Below, one piece after another: positions 10,916-23,100 of a DNA stretch of 64,000 nucleotides. Each line of letters opens with the position of its first letter. Position 1 is the stretch's first letter. Source of the DNA: Dendrocalamus latiflorus (lineage: Eukaryota > Streptophyta > Magnoliopsida > Poales > Poaceae); the NCBI GenBank assembly GCA_017311315.1, contig CM029647.1, positions 8,885,077-8,949,076 of the forward strand, given 5' to 3'. The notes beneath the pieces are model-generated. The model was not told where the DNA came from, made no database searches, and worked only from the letters and a program-made list of their open reading frames with translations. The position numbers were made by a program, and so were the translations under genes.

Positions 10916-11287
10916 GTAGAATGCAAATGTCTTGCTCTTCTAGACGTACATATATTGTTATTGTATTCTTTTTCTTACTTGGAGAATTCCACTTTGGGGT
11001 GTAAGGTTTTTAACGAGACAATAACATTATATTTTTAAAATATCAAGGAAATTTCACTTTTCTTGGAATATTTATATCATTACATGCTCATGTTTTTTAT
11101 GCAACTAATTCAATTTCAACTAGTTTTTAACGAGGCGGGTACGAGAGAAAAGAAGATGATGGCCATCACCACTATCATCGCCGCCGTCTTCGTGTATATA
11201 GTTACTTTAGGTTAGACTTAGGCTGGCACGGTACGAATACAAGTATGGTAGGGTTTAGGCCGTGCTTCGGTCTAATAGAATACGGAC
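10916..11287. other. AT-rich intergenic stretch
   Basis: I see no coding or repeat structure here, apart from a short self-similar stretch with TATGGTA-type words near 11240-11280. Confidence 0.4.
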
Positions 11288-11290
11288 TGA

Positions 11291-11724
11291 GAGCAAGGCT
11301 AATAATATAGCCTTTAGCTGGCTGTATGGACACTTATAGCTCACTTATCAGCCCATTTAGGCCCTGTTTGGCAGAGCTCTAGCTCTAGGAAATCTGTAGA
11401 TTTTCTAGAGCTGGTCATATGTAGCTCTAGGAAATTCTGGATCTAGAGTTGCAGACATGTTAAGTGTATTTACATGACTCATTTCATTTATATTATATAT
11501 TAAATAAAAATATTTAAATCACTTTAATTTAGTCAACAAACTACAGATCCAGCATAGATCTCGGAGCTAGAGTTGTGCCAAACGGGGCCTTATATAGTAG
11601 TTTACAGCCAGCTGAAGGCTATATGACCACCTCTTTCTCTCACAAAGTTTCTTGGTTCTTATGCTTCCTCTCTCTCCTTCACCTCAGTATACAGCCTACT
11701 AACAGCCTCTTATTATACTTGCTC
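11291..11724. mobile_element. PIF/Harbinger-type MITE (outer of a nested pair)
   Basis: The element begins GAGCAAGGCTAATAATA and ends TATTATACTTGCTC, imperfect inverted repeats of the GAGCAAGTACAATA family also present at 25607-25885. It is flanked by the trinucleotide TGA on both sides (11288-11290 and 11725-11727), consistent with a 3-bp TNA target duplication. A second MITE is inserted inside it at 11360-11589. Confidence 0.75.
11360..11589. mobile_element. Tourist-like MITE (inner of a nested pair)
   Basis: This 230-bp element runs GGCCCTGTTTGGCAGAGC to GTTGTGCCAAACGGGGCC with clear terminal inverted repeats, and is flanked by TTA at 11357-11359 and 11590-11592. Its interior repeats AGCTCTAGGAAAT. 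Because it interrupts the outer MITE, it is the younger insertion. Confidence 0.8.
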
Positions 11725-11727
11725 TGA

Positions 11728-12385
11728 TATGGTATGATATGACGATATAATTGGACCGAAGCAATACGGCATGAAACGATCTAAAGCACAATAGATGTGG
11801 ACCGTGTCCGGTCCAACTCGTAGGCGGCAGCCCCACCCGCGCGGATCCGCACGCGCGCATGCAGCCGGGCAGGGAGATGGGCCCCACACGCGTGGATTCC
11901 AGCCTTCCAGGGAAGTAGGCATGCAGGCACGCACGCCGAAAGGCATGCGGCAGAAGGCGGTGGCCCCCACGCGCAAGAGATGAGGGCAGAGGCGCTCCTC
12001 CTTTCGCGTGGGCAAGGCGTCATCAACAGCAGGCGCATCGGGAGGACGGGGACCATCGCATCAAAGCGGCGCGCCTGCAGCTGGCTCATGCAGGCGCGCC
12101 CGTAGAAGCTGATGACGATGAGCTTCTGTGGAGTGCCCGAAGAAGAAGAAAAATAAGAAAGACAAGAATTCAAAGTAGTCGAAAGAAACGCAGGAACTGG
12201 CTGAGGACAAAGCCAGCTGATATGCTGGCAATGCAGGCCATGGTGTTTGGAACAGCTCTTCTGCTGGCTGCAGCGGACCCCATGCGTATGCTGGAGAGAG
12301 GTGTTAAATCGAGTTACCACGCAATGCGAGAGTGAGAGAAGGTCAGGGTGTGACCAAGATGAAAGAATAAGATTAAAAGAGTGAA
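11728..12385. other. Mixed-composition stretch, no supported gene
   Basis: Minus-strand frames of 100-180 codons exist (11713-12320), but they show no domain, no exon structure and many Cys/Pro-rich low-complexity stretches. I do not call a gene. Confidence 0.4.
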
Positions 12386-12390
12386 TATTA

Positions 12391-13291
12391 TGTTAGAAAT
12401 TGGCTCATTTGAGCATGGCTCATTTTCTTAATTCCAAAGCACATATGGTTTAGTACCATATTGCTAAGGCAAGGTGAGGAAGACCAATTTATAAGGTAAT
12501 ATGGATAGAGATCATATGCGTAAGGTTTTGTCTAGTCACACACGTGCGCACGCACGCGCGCGTATTCGCGTATTTTCGCGTGAAAATCGCATGACTTGTT
12601 TGTTGAACCAAGTCCATCTTTATTTTTGCTGAACCCTGCACCTCACTCTCTCTGTTTGTTCAAACTTTTGAATTTGAGGCTTAATTGGGTTTTTGATGAC
12701 AGACAGTTACCAGTGGGTAAATTACTGGTTAAATATTATCAAGTTACCAGCGAATAAATGAGCAGTGAGCATTATCAGTGAATTATTTCAGTTCAATGGG
12801 ACAGTTACTAGAGAGTAATTTACATATCTATATATACTGGAGACGTCCAAGGTATAGATGTTAGAATCTCTCACTGGCTGCATCTCTTACTTCTGTCAAC
12901 TTGTGTTGTTATACTGCGCCGTCTGGACTTCGCCAACCTTTCTTCTCGACGTGCACCTGGAAGAAGGGAGAGCGGCTATCTCCGAACCATTGCCGCAGAG
13001 AATACCTGCACAGGGCGGCAATAATGTTTCTGGGCAGCGCATTTGTGTGACCGCTCCTGCACTGCATCGTCTACATTCTGTACTACACCAATCCTACACT
13101 GCCTCTTGCTCTTCATCAAGCCTAGTTGTAAGTTGTTCGCTCATTCGTTCAACTTTGGTATTATAATTTACTTGTGTACATTCTGAAATATGATGAGTAG
13201 CCTACTATTAGTTGCGAGTTTCGCATCACTCGTTTATTGTATTTGTCTCATAGTAAAACTTAGAATTAAAATATTGTCTACATTTCCAACG
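12391..13291 (+). repeat. Solo LTR with 5-bp target duplication
   Basis: This 901-bp segment begins TGTTAGAAATTGG and ends CATTTCCAACG, where the last base is presumably a mutated A of a CA end. It is flanked by TATTA on both sides (12386-12390 and 13292-13296). A TATA-like CTATATATACTGG lies at about 12828-12840, consistent with a plus-oriented LTR promoter. A GC-alternating CGCACGCACGCGCGCG tract is at about 12546-12561. There is no adjoining internal region, so it is a solo LTR left by LTR-LTR recombination. The 102-codon frame inside it is not a gene. Confidence 0.8.
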
Positions 13292-13296
13292 TATTA

Positions 13297-14930
13297 GAGT
13301 TAAACTGATTAGGCCGGTCTGACCGCATGTACAATGCCGGTCTAACCGCCTCACATCCGGTAGTACCACGCAACACATGTCGGTACTTCCGATGTCCAGT
13401 AGTACCGCTCACATAGAGTCGGTAGTTCCGATTTTCCTGACAAGTGCAGATATCTCAACATATTTTGCAAAATACATTTGCAAACTGTAGTATCATGCAC
13501 ACAAGGATCAAACATGATTCCCAACAAGTTGCAAAATACATTTGCACACTTTTGAAATAATAACACAAAGAATAGATACATAGACTCTTCATATTTACAA
13601 AAACACATTCGCAAACCTAAATCACATACTACAAGGATTATACATGAGTTTAAACCATTTGCAAAACACATTTGCAAATATGAGCCTCATATCACAAAGA
13701 ATGGAAACATAGATTTCAAGCACTTGCAAAACACATTTGCAATGCATAGTCCCATGTTACAAGGATTCAACACATGAGCTTCAACTATTTCCAAAACACA
13801 TTCGCAAATGCAAGCCTCATACCAAGATGAGCTATACGAGGTGAGTTTGAGCTATCAACAGATTATGAGACTCAAACTACTAAATATGGCCCCTCTTAAT
13901 AGTACGGCAACCTATACTAGCAATCCGGTCTTTCAACCAAACACCAAAACCAATAAAAGACTAGGAACACATCCTTAACTCTAGCTAGTCATACATTTGC
14001 CTTAGGTCATTGTCTTGATATACATCAATTCATGATGCATCCTTTTCTTCAACTCCATCAACACATGATAGTCTTCACTTTACTTGATGATCAACATATG
14101 ATCATCTCTCCTTGGACATGCATCAACTCATGATACATCTTTTTTCTTGATGGCCTTCAATACATGAAGCCATCTTTCATCAAGGCTTGATGATCTTCAA
14201 CACATGAAGTCATCTCAAATCATCCTCTTTTGTGGAGCCTAACTTATTCATCCAACTCATGAAAAATATTAGTCCACAAAATAATTATCATCAATTACCA
14301 AACTTCACCATTAACACATAATGGAGGGACTAGATTCAACAATCTTTCCTTTTTGGTATGTTATAACAATCTTAACAAACAATGAGATAAAGATTGATTT
14401 TTGAGCATACAACATATACTCGGTAGAACGGTCTTGGGGAGGCTTAGGGCCTTGATTGGTGTGGACTACAATCTAACTCAACTTCGGCCTCGACGTATGG
14501 TTCATGCCTCCCACCTCGGCCACCTTCCATGACTCCATCTTCTCAGGTGACATGGCTTGTCGCTCAGCTCCTTTGGACGGCGCCAACTATCGTAGATACG
14601 AGTCTGGACAATAAATTTTTAGGCATCTCTGGTTGGCTACATCGACCCCTAGGGATGCATAAGTGGGGAGCAAAGCACAAGCAAGGTGAGGGAACACTCA
14701 AATTGTATTGCTAAGTGTGAAGTGAAGTACCAGTGGCCTCTCCTTCCCCATTTACAAGGAGTCCTATTTATTGTGGGAGAGGAAAGCGCCCGATGTTAAA
14801 TTTTTGCCGTCGAATCTTACCTCATGTCGAGAGGTATATCATCCATTTTGCCAAGTGGATCCTGCCACGTCCTAGATTCATGACGTCGTTGTCCTTCCTT
14901 CTACCCGAGTGTTGATGGGGCCTTGGCATG
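13297..14930. other. Repeat-derived region without recognisable gene
   Basis: Apart from the 65-bp tandem array listed separately, this stretch has the look of decayed LTR-retrotransposon DNA. It has repeated GCCGGTCTGACCG/CCGGTAGTACCG words at 13310-13430 and a GGACGGCGCCAACTATCG motif at about 14577-14594 of the kind seen near Gypsy LTR ends. No domain or complete LTR boundary was found. Confidence 0.4.
13463..13812. repeat. 65-bp tandem array with alternating units
   Basis: Six copies of the motif TTGCAAAAyACATTTGCAA start at about 13465, 13529, 13594, 13659, 13723 and 13788, a regular 64-65 bp spacing. The DNA between motifs alternates between two types, ACAAGGATyAAACATGAG-like and CACAAAGAATAGAAACATAG-like, so the real unit is a ~130-bp dimer repeated three times. 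Each motif is itself an inverted repeat (TTGCAAA...TTTGCAA). Confidence 0.85.
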
Positions 14931-14939
14931 TGGTTACCT

Positions 14940-15183
14940 CAGACCTCGTCTAGGGTGGATCCCCCGATGTGTGATGCCACGCCAAGGTTGGCCCCTGGAC
15001 CTCGTCTGAGGTGGATCCCCCGACGTTTCACGCCACGCCAAGGTTGGCCCCCGAATCTCGTCTGGGGTTGGACTCCGCACATCGTCCAACGTGGATCCCC
15101 TGATGTGTGACGCCGCATCATGGTTGGCCCCTGGACTTCGTCCTAGGTTAGACTTTGGACCTCGTCTTGGGTGGATCCCTCGT
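14940..15183. repeat. Degenerate tandem repeats of a GTGGATCCC unit
   Basis: Units containing GGACCTCGTCTnGGGTGGATCCCCCGA followed by GCCACGCCAAGGTTGGCCCC recur, with GTGGATCCC at 14955, 15011, 15091 and 15171 (56- and 80-bp spacing). This resembles tandemly repeated LTR or untranslated sequence of a Gypsy-type element. No element boundary was established. Confidence 0.7.
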
Positions 15184-15587
15184 ACTGGCCTAATTAGAAT
15201 CCACTCATAGTTGCACAATCTGATTTTGATTTGGAAATGTACCATAAAAATTTTGCACAATAAAGATAAGCTCAATTTTATGTCTTTGAGTTTCACCTAA
15301 AATTTATTGATTAGTTTATTTAGTTACTTTAATTATTGTATTTGCATGTAAAACAAATCGGCTGCTACAGCTACATCACACAAGCTATACCAATACTATA
15401 TAGTTTAGCTTGTTCTTTTTTTCAAATTCTTTTTGACTGGGGATTTCCTTCGTTCTTTTTCGATTCTTCCAAATGAATATAGGCATCTAGCACGTTCCTT
15501 GTAGCAACCTTCACTAACAACCGTCCATTTAATTTGGAATTTAAGATAGCAGTCACTAGTTTAGTTAAACATAGGATGTGACCATCC
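15184..15587. other. AT-rich stretch, nothing recognised
   Basis: I see no ORF, terminal repeat or conserved motif in this stretch. Confidence 0.4.
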
Positions 15588-15590
15588 CAA

Positions 15591-17696
15591 CACTACTACA
15601 GAAAACCGTATTACAGACGGTTCAGAAATGTCATCACAGACGGTTTTGTGAGCCGTCTGAATTTATGGGTCAGTAATTATACGAGGTCATCAGACGGCTT
15701 TCGAACCGTCTGTGGTGTAAATATCACAGACGGTTTTTAACTAAAAACCGTCTGTACTAATTGATAATTACAAACGGTTTTAGTTAAACCGTCTGTGATT
15801 ATCAACTAGCACATACGGTTTTTAGTTAAAAACCGTCTGTGCTATTATCTTCTACCCCTAAATATATTTCTGTTTATTGGCTAGCCTCAAAAAATGTTAA
15901 CCATGCCCTCTGAAACAAGCAGATTAACATGTACATGTATACATCCAATTCACATCTCAATTCATTTCACAAACATAAAACATCTATTTTGCAAATCAAT
16001 TAATTGAAATAAAATAAAATATCCATTAACAAATACACAATTACAATCAATGTCAATTTTATCCCAAACAAAAAATAATCCTTCTTGCAAAACTCATATC
16101 GATATTTCTCTACTGGGCGGAATCAGCAAGGTGTATTAGCATTCCATACTTCTTGCGCTCCTCCGAGTGCGAACGCAGCAGTTTACCTCATTTGGATTTG
16201 CAAAAAACCGTTTCAAACGGGGAATTATAGGAAAATACCATGCCACCTTAGCAGGAGGTCCTTTCTTCACCTCTGTTCCCTCGCCGTCATATGATTGATT
16301 GTTACGTTTGTATCGGGATGCGTTGCACACCGGGCATACATGCATGTTTGCATACTCTTTACGGTAGAGGATACAGTCGTTTGGACATGCATGTATTCTT
16401 TCTACTTCCATTTTCAATGGACAAAGAACCTTCTTGGCTTTATACGTGGTTTTAGGCAACTTATTTTCCTCCGGAAACATGTCAGCTAAAAGACCTAGCA
16501 GCGTCGTGAAACTCTTGTCGGACCAACCGTTGCTTGCCTTCAATTTCAACAGTTCAAGCACGGCCGACAATCTCGTATACTTTGACCTGCAGCACGTGAA
16601 CAAATGTTTTTCCGAGTCCTCCATCAAGCCCCGGAATTTAACACACTCTCTCATCATAGTTCTATTCTACATCGCGAAGTATCTGATCCAGATTGTCATC
16701 GTGCAACCTATCCAAATCTGAACAACAATCGACATCATCCGGCGGCATATCATTCACTTCACCGGCGATGTCATCTGGCGGCATATCATTGACTTCGCCA
16801 TGACTTGGTCCAACACGTATAACCCTTTTCGAAACCCCTCCGAATCAAGTGCGCTTCAATCTGCTCTCGGTTCTTAAACATTTTTAAGTTTTCGCAGTCA
16901 GTGCATGGACAATACATATATTCCACCCCCTTATTCAACACATCCTCCTCGGCAGCTCTTGTAAAAGCAGACACGCCATTAATGTACTCTTCACTCACAC
17001 GGTTCGCGGTATACATCCAGTTTCGGTCCTACGTTATGCATATATATAATAACTTAGTATTAAAAGTTAAATTAATTAATTACTACTACATATATACCAC
17101 ATGCATTGAGACTTTGCTAGCTTAATTCATATTATAAACACAACAACTATTTCCCCAGCGATCGACAGATCACTTATAACCAACAATTTTGACAAATTTG
17201 GTTTCCCACATGATGGGAACTGATCATGTATGGTCAAGTAGATGCAAACTATCTTCAATAACACTCACCAAAACTTAGATCTAAATTGTAATGCAAAGAA
17301 AAATAAATTTCATTACTAACCATATCTAAGGCAACCAGGAACGTATGAATCTTCAAAGCTCTCCTGCCTCCTCCCACCAAATTAACTGGCCTGAAAGCCT
17401 TGCCTCCTCCAGGTGCAGCACCGGCTAGATCTGGATCGAAATGAAGACAGATGCGGTTCTGAACGGCGCAATAAATATATAGCCGGATTATCACCAATGG
17501 TTTTTTAAAAACCGTCTGTGATATTCCAGTATCATAGATGGTTCATCGGTAAGAACCGTCTGTGATACTCGTTTTTTCCGATACTAACAACACAGACGGT
17601 CTCCAAATTAAAATCGTCGGTGATAGTGTATGTCACATACGGTTTTGTCAAATTGTCTATGATTTGATATCTACTAATAGTATCTTTGTAGTAGTG
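15591..17696 (-). mobile_element. CACTA (En/Spm) transposon, internally deleted
   Basis: The element begins CACTACTACAGAAAACCG and ends CTTTGTAGTAGTG, flanked by CAA on both sides (15588-15590 and 17697-17699), the 3-bp duplication expected for CACTA elements. The subterminal regions carry many direct and inverted copies of ACAGACGGTTTTTA / AAAACCGTCTGTG (15610-15850 and 17495-17650), the likely transposase-binding array. It retains only the N-terminal part of a TNP2-type transposase on the minus strand. It lies 230 bp upstream of the CYP71 start codon and could have affected that promoter. Confidence 0.92.
16136..17036 (-). pseudogene. Truncated CACTA transposase (TNP2-like)
   Basis: Read on the minus strand, 16786-17036 encodes the transposase-associated domain, with DRNWMYTANRVSEEYINGV and CPCTDCENLKMFKNREQIEAH-type cysteine spacing. 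After an acidic repeat containing MPPDD and an in-frame stop near 16660, 16136-16657 encodes the start of the transposase domain (LMEDSEKHLFTCCRS, GWSDKSFTTLL, FPEENKLPKTTYKAKK, HACPNDCILYRKEY, CPVCNASRYK). The catalytic part that should follow is absent and runs into non-coding DNA at about 16130. The product would be inactive, so the element depended on a partner. Confidence 0.85.
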
Positions 17697-18011
17697 CAAT
17701 TTAATATGATATTTCTTGGTGGCCGCTAAGCTAGCTTTAGGTTGCCGCTGTTGAATTTATAAACAAGTACTTCTACTACCTAGCCATCAACTTGTATATT
17801 GGCAATAATTGCTCGATCGATCCTGACGACTTGTACAGTTCTATAAACTTGCAGATCGTCTCTCTCTCTCTGTCTATATGTATGCAGCCTTGAACGTCTT
17901 AACAGCTAGCAAATCAGATTAGCTAGAAATGACAGAAATCACACACGTCGCGTTCTACACCATCCTTTGCGTCGTCCTAGCTGCTATACTCGCCAAGCTC
18001 AAGCTCGGCCC

Positions 18012-18290
18012 TGATCAATATGACTTCAGCTTCTGTCTTCAGCTTATTTTTGCACTATTTATAAATTTCGTCTTTTTCTGAACTTTTGGCTTTTTTTTGA
18101 GTTTTTTTACCGGTTCTTTTTTCCTCGTATTTGTTTACATTATACGTGATGGGCTAATATGTTTTTTCTATTTTTAAATTTTTTTAAATTTAATTATGAT
18201 AAATAAGCCTCTGTCAGCTACAGTACTTTTTTCAGCCAGCTACAGTGTTTTCAGCTATAAGCCATGAGGCTTTCAGCCGAACCGATCACC
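18012..18290 (+). mobile_element. MITE family A, copy 2, inside P450 exon 1
   Basis: This is the same ordered sequence blocks as the copy at 8025-8296, including TTATAAATTTCGTCTTTTTCTG, CTGTCAGCTACAGTAC and TTTCAGCCGAACCGATCACC. It separates the P450 membrane anchor from the rest of exon 1 and adds stop codons in the reading frame. Exact target-site duplications could not be fixed. Confidence 0.75.
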
Positions 18291-19385
18291 ACCAAGAAGA
18301 CCTTGTTTTTCCGGGACAACACCACCAAGGTAAACCCGCCTCCCGGCCCATGGACTCTGCCGGTCATCGGCAGCATGCACTGCCTGCTCGGCTCGCTGCC
18401 GCACCATGCCATGCGGAGGCTCGCCGGACGGTACGGTCCCGTCATGCTCCTCCGCCTCGGCCACGTCCGAATGCTCGTGCTTTCCTCGCCTGAAGCTGTC
18501 AGGGAGGTCATGAAGACCCACGACGCCGCCTTCGCCACCCGACCGGTCAACCCGACGACGGACATCGTCACCTACGGCGGCAAAGGCGTCGCCTTCTCCC
18601 ACGGCCGGTTCTGGAGGGAGCTCCGCAAGATATGCACGCTCGAGCTGCTCAGCCCCAGGCGCGTCCGCTCCTTCCGCCCCATCCGGGAGGCCGAGGCGGA
18701 CAGGCTTGTCCGTTCCGTCGCCGCGTCCCGGACTTGGCCGCTCGTGAACGTCAGCGAACATCTCCTGGTCATGATGAACGACGTCACTACGAGGACCGCC
18801 TTCGGCGGCCGGTGCCAGCAACGGGAGGAGTACCTCCAGGAGCTGGACAAGGCGGTAAAGCTCCTCGCCGGCTTCAACCTGGTCGACCTGTTCCCGGCCT
18901 CGCGGCTCGCCCGGGCGCTCAGCGGCGGTTCACTGCGAGCGATACAGGTGAGCCACGAGAGGATCCACCGCATCATGGACGCAATGATCCAGGACCATCT
19001 GAGGGCGATGGAGGGCAAGGGAGCCGTCGTCGCTGGAGGTGACGACACCGGCGAGGTGCCAACTGAGAGGGAGGAGGACCTTCTCGACGTTCTGCTGCGG
19101 CTGCAGAGGGACGGTGGGCTGGGGATCACCCTCACCAGGGAAATCATCAGCGCGGTCATGTTTGTAAGTGACATAATGATTGTCTTCAGTTAATTGCTAT
19201 AGTTCAAAAGCAAAGTCAACTAGATTACCAGGGTTTTTTCATCTATATAATCTCGGGATATCTTGGCTGGGGGCTCCGAGACGACAGCCACGGCTGTCAT
19301 TTGGGCCATGTCCGAGCTTATGAGGAGCCCAGGTGCGATGCAGCGGGCACAGTCCGAGGTCCGGCAGGTCATGCAAGACAGAAGC

Positions 19386-20121
19386 TGTTGGAAAGTCTTA
19401 CGACCTTCCAGGATCTTCCACGACCAGTTAGAGTCGTTTACGACCGGTAAGGATTGAATACGACCGGTTCCAAGAGCTTACGACCAGTTCCGACCGCCTC
19501 AATCGCTTCTCCGACCACTGTTCACCGCGGTCGAACACACTTACGACCACGTTCACTTCCTTCAACGTGGTCGGAGTTGCTTCCGACCACGTTCTGGGCT
19601 TCCCGGTGTAGTCGTAGCTCGTTACAACCACCTTCGACTCCCTTACGACCACCTTCACCGTGGTCGTAGCCTTCTCTGCGTAGTCGAACGCTTTACGACC
19701 ACGTTCTGCCCTTCTTCAATGTAGTCGAAGAATCACTGTAGAATTGCCGTGGTCGTAGCACCTTTTGATCACGCCTGTTAGAACTTTGCCGTGCTCGTAA
19801 CTCCTCCCGATCACGCTTGCGGTGATCGTGAGTCTTGCACAATCACACGACAAAACAATGCTTTGTATTTTCCCCTCTTTTTGGAATTTTCTCAATGGCT
19901 TAGCGGTACATAGAATACATGGCTTTAAGCCTCTTTTTATACCCGGTTGTCCTACTTTAACACGGGTTCTCAACACCTACTCCGACTCCGAGTCTTATAC
20001 GACTTCGACTCGGTTATGACTTCATCTAGGACTCGGTTTTCGACTTCTGATTTCTTACTCGTTTTGGATTCGATTACTTCCAAAACTTGTGTACGACTTC
20101 TAAACAAGATTATTTACAACA
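19386..20121 (-). repeat. Copia-1 3' LTR
   Basis: This is the left copy on the + strand and the downstream LTR for the minus-strand element. It is rich in repeated TACGACC/GGTCGTA words, many in inverted pairs (for example CGTGGTCGTAG and TTACGACCACGTT), giving a strongly self-complementary U3-like region. Confidence 0.95.
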
Positions 20122-20133
20122 TTCTCTCCCTAA
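20122..20133 (-). other. Copia-1 polypurine tract
   Basis: On the minus strand the bases immediately before the 3' LTR read TTAGGGAGAGAA, a purine-rich plus-strand primer site next to the TGTTG start of the LTR. Confidence 0.75.
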
Positions 20134-23100
20134 TCTTGTTTCTCGACTTCAATCATGCCGATCTTTCTCCTCATCTCCGAGAACTTTATCTGCCCCAGCG
20201 GCTTCGTTAGAATATCAGCCTTCTGTTCTTCTGTTCTGATGTAGTCGATTGCAATCTTCCCTTCTTCGACACAATCTCTGATATAATGATATCTTGTGTC
20301 TATGTGTTTGCTTCTATCATGTAGAATCGGATTCTTGCTCAGTGAAATAGCCGATTTGTTATCAACCCTGAGCGTTACCTTCTGAATTTCTTCATCTGAC
20401 AATTCACTCAACAGTCGAGCGAGCCAGACTCCCTGGCAAGATGCTGCGCTTGCTGCGATGTACTCGGCTTCACAAGAAGATAATGCAACCACTTTTTGCT
20501 TCTGAGATTGCCAGCTGATCGGACTCTCCCCAAGCACAAACATTATGCCTGTCGTGCTCTTTCGATTGTCGACATCTCCCGCCATGTCGCTATCACTGTA
20601 GCCCGTCAGCTGCAACGACTTCCCATCTCCTCTCTTGTACTGAATACCGAGATTCAGAGTACCTTTGATGTATCTCAGGATGTGCTTCACAGCATTCATA
20701 TGCTCCTGAGTTGGTTTCTCCATGAAACGACTTACGTATCCAACCGCAAACGAGATGTCTGGTCGGGTGTGCACCAGATACCGTAGACTTCCGACAATGC
20801 TCCTATAAATCGTGGCATCAATTTTCGATCCTGGGCCTGTCTTGCTCAACTTCAGATGATTCTCCATTGGAGTTTGACATGGATTGCACTCTTCCATACC
20901 CGACTTCTCCAGAATCTTTCTAGCATATCCCGACTGACAAAGTGTTATGCCGTTGTCGGTTTGATTTACTTCAATGCCGAGGTAGTAGCACAGAAGTCCC
21001 AAATCGGTCATTTTGAACAGCCTCTTCATCTCTTCTTTAAACCTTATAATCTCCTTCGAACTCGATCCAGTAATGATCAAGTCGTCCACGTAAACGCCCA
21101 CGATCAGTCTGTTCTTCGCATCTTCCCTTGAGTATACCGCATGTTGAGAGTTGCTTCTTCTGAACCCGAGTGCCGTTAGACTTTTGTCAAGCTTCAAATT
21201 CCATGCTCGTGGTGCTTGCTTAAGTCCGTAGAGAGCTTTGTTCAGCTTCAAGACTTTCTCGGCTTGCTTCTTGGATTGAAAACCCGGCGGTTGAGAAACA
21301 TAAACTTCCTCCTCAATGTCTCCGTTCAAGAACGCGTTTTCACATCCATATGGTGAATCTCCCATCCATCGTTTGCTGCCAATGCAAGAAGTAGTCGTAT
21401 AGTCTCCATACGAGCCACTGGGGCAAAAACTTCTTCGTAGTCGACGCCTTGTTTTTGAACATACCCTTTCGCCACAAGTCGTGCTTTGTGTTTTACGACT
21501 TTTCGCTTTGAATCCTTCTTTACCTTGAAGACCCACTTTAACCCGATCGCTCGATGACCTTTTGGCAAATCGGTGAGTTCCCAAGTGTTGTTGTCTTCAA
21601 TAGATTTTAGCTCTTCCTGCATAGCAGTTCTCCAATGTTCATCCCCCGTCGCTTCTTCATAGCTTTCGAGTTCTTCAGCTGTTGTGTACAATAACAGCTC
21701 ATTCATCTGTATTGACTCAGTTTGAGCATAGATCTCATTGATGCTCCTCATCTTCGGCACCCTGCCGTCTTCTTCATCTTCAGTATCAGGTGTGGCTTCC
21801 AGATCATTTGCATCAATCGTGTTCGAGCTTTGAGGTGTGATCGTAGCTCCTTCCTCCCTTGTCATATTGTCGGTGTCGACTTCTTCAACATCGAAAGTTA
21901 TCCACTTCGACTTATCTTTCTCAATGTCTTGATGTTATTTCCACTCCCAATGTTTGTCTTCTTGAAAGACTACATCTCTGCTCACATGTAGCTTATTTTC
22001 GACTGGATCATAGCACCTATATGCCTTGGTACCTGATTCCGAGCCGAGGTAGATCATCCTTTTGCTCCGATCGTCCAGCTTCCTCAGGTAAGTCGATGAT
22101 CTCACATGTGCCAAACAGCCGAAGACTTTCAAGTGATCGACGTTCGGTTTTCTCCCCGACCACAACTCGTATGGAGTAACTCCATCCAACGACCGTGTGG
22201 TCGCTCGATTTAGCAAATAGACCGCATGTCTTACGGCTTCTGCCCAAAACCTCCCGGGTAGGTATCGACTCTTCAGAAGACTTCGTGCGGTTTCGACCAC
22301 GGTTCGGTTTCTTCTTTCTACGACTCCATTTTGTTGAGGCGAGTACGGAGCCGTGAAGAACCTTGCAATGCCCTTCTCTTCACAGATTGAGTCAAACTCT
22401 TCTGCGAGAAATTCTCCTCCTCGATCAGACCTGACCGCTTTTACCCTCTTGTCGACTTCGTTTTCAGCAAGAGCAATAAACTTCCGAAAGTTCGACTTTG
22501 TCTCATCCTTGCTCTTCTGCATGTACACCCACATGGCTCTGGAGTAGTCGTCCACGACTAGCATGAAATACTGGTTTCCAGCATCGGTGCGGGGTGTGAT
22601 CGGTCCGCATAAGTCGACGTGAACCAGCTCGAGTGGTTGTGAAGCTCTAAACTTTGTTTGCTGTGGGAAGCTGCTACGAGTTTGTTTCGCCACCAGACAA
22701 CCTTCGCAGACTTGCTCTGGGTGGTCAATTTCCGGTAATCCGACCACCATCTCTTTCTCTGCCATTGCTTTGAGACTTTGGAAATTTATATGACCAAATC
22801 TCTCATGCCACAGCCAGGCGGGATCTTCAATTGTGGTCTTCAAACACTTCTGCTTGCATGTTTCGATCTTGATCTTGTACAAACGGTTCATAGTCCGTTG
22901 TACCTTCATCAGCAGACGTTCGTTGTGGTCGAACACCTTCAGATAGTTGCCTTTGATCTCAATTTGACAATCTTCTTCAGTCAATTGTCCAAGGCTTATG
23001 ATGTTGCTCCGAAGACTCGGTATGTAATATACATCCGAGAGTTTTCTTCGACTTCCATCTTTGCATTGCATCAGGATTGTGCCTCTCCCTTTTATCTGAA

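Noticed and set aside
11713..12320. Minus-strand frames of 100-179 codons.
   Set aside because: No homology, no splice-like junctions and no conserved composition; adjacent to MITEs and a solo LTR.
12858..13166. A 102-codon + strand ORF.
   Set aside because: It lies inside the solo LTR, downstream of its TATA-like box, and has no domain.
13463..13812. Evenly spaced 65-bp repeats resembling a CRISPR array.
   Set aside because: The spacers are repeated rather than unique, the host is a plant nuclear genome and there are no cas genes. It is a tandem repeat.
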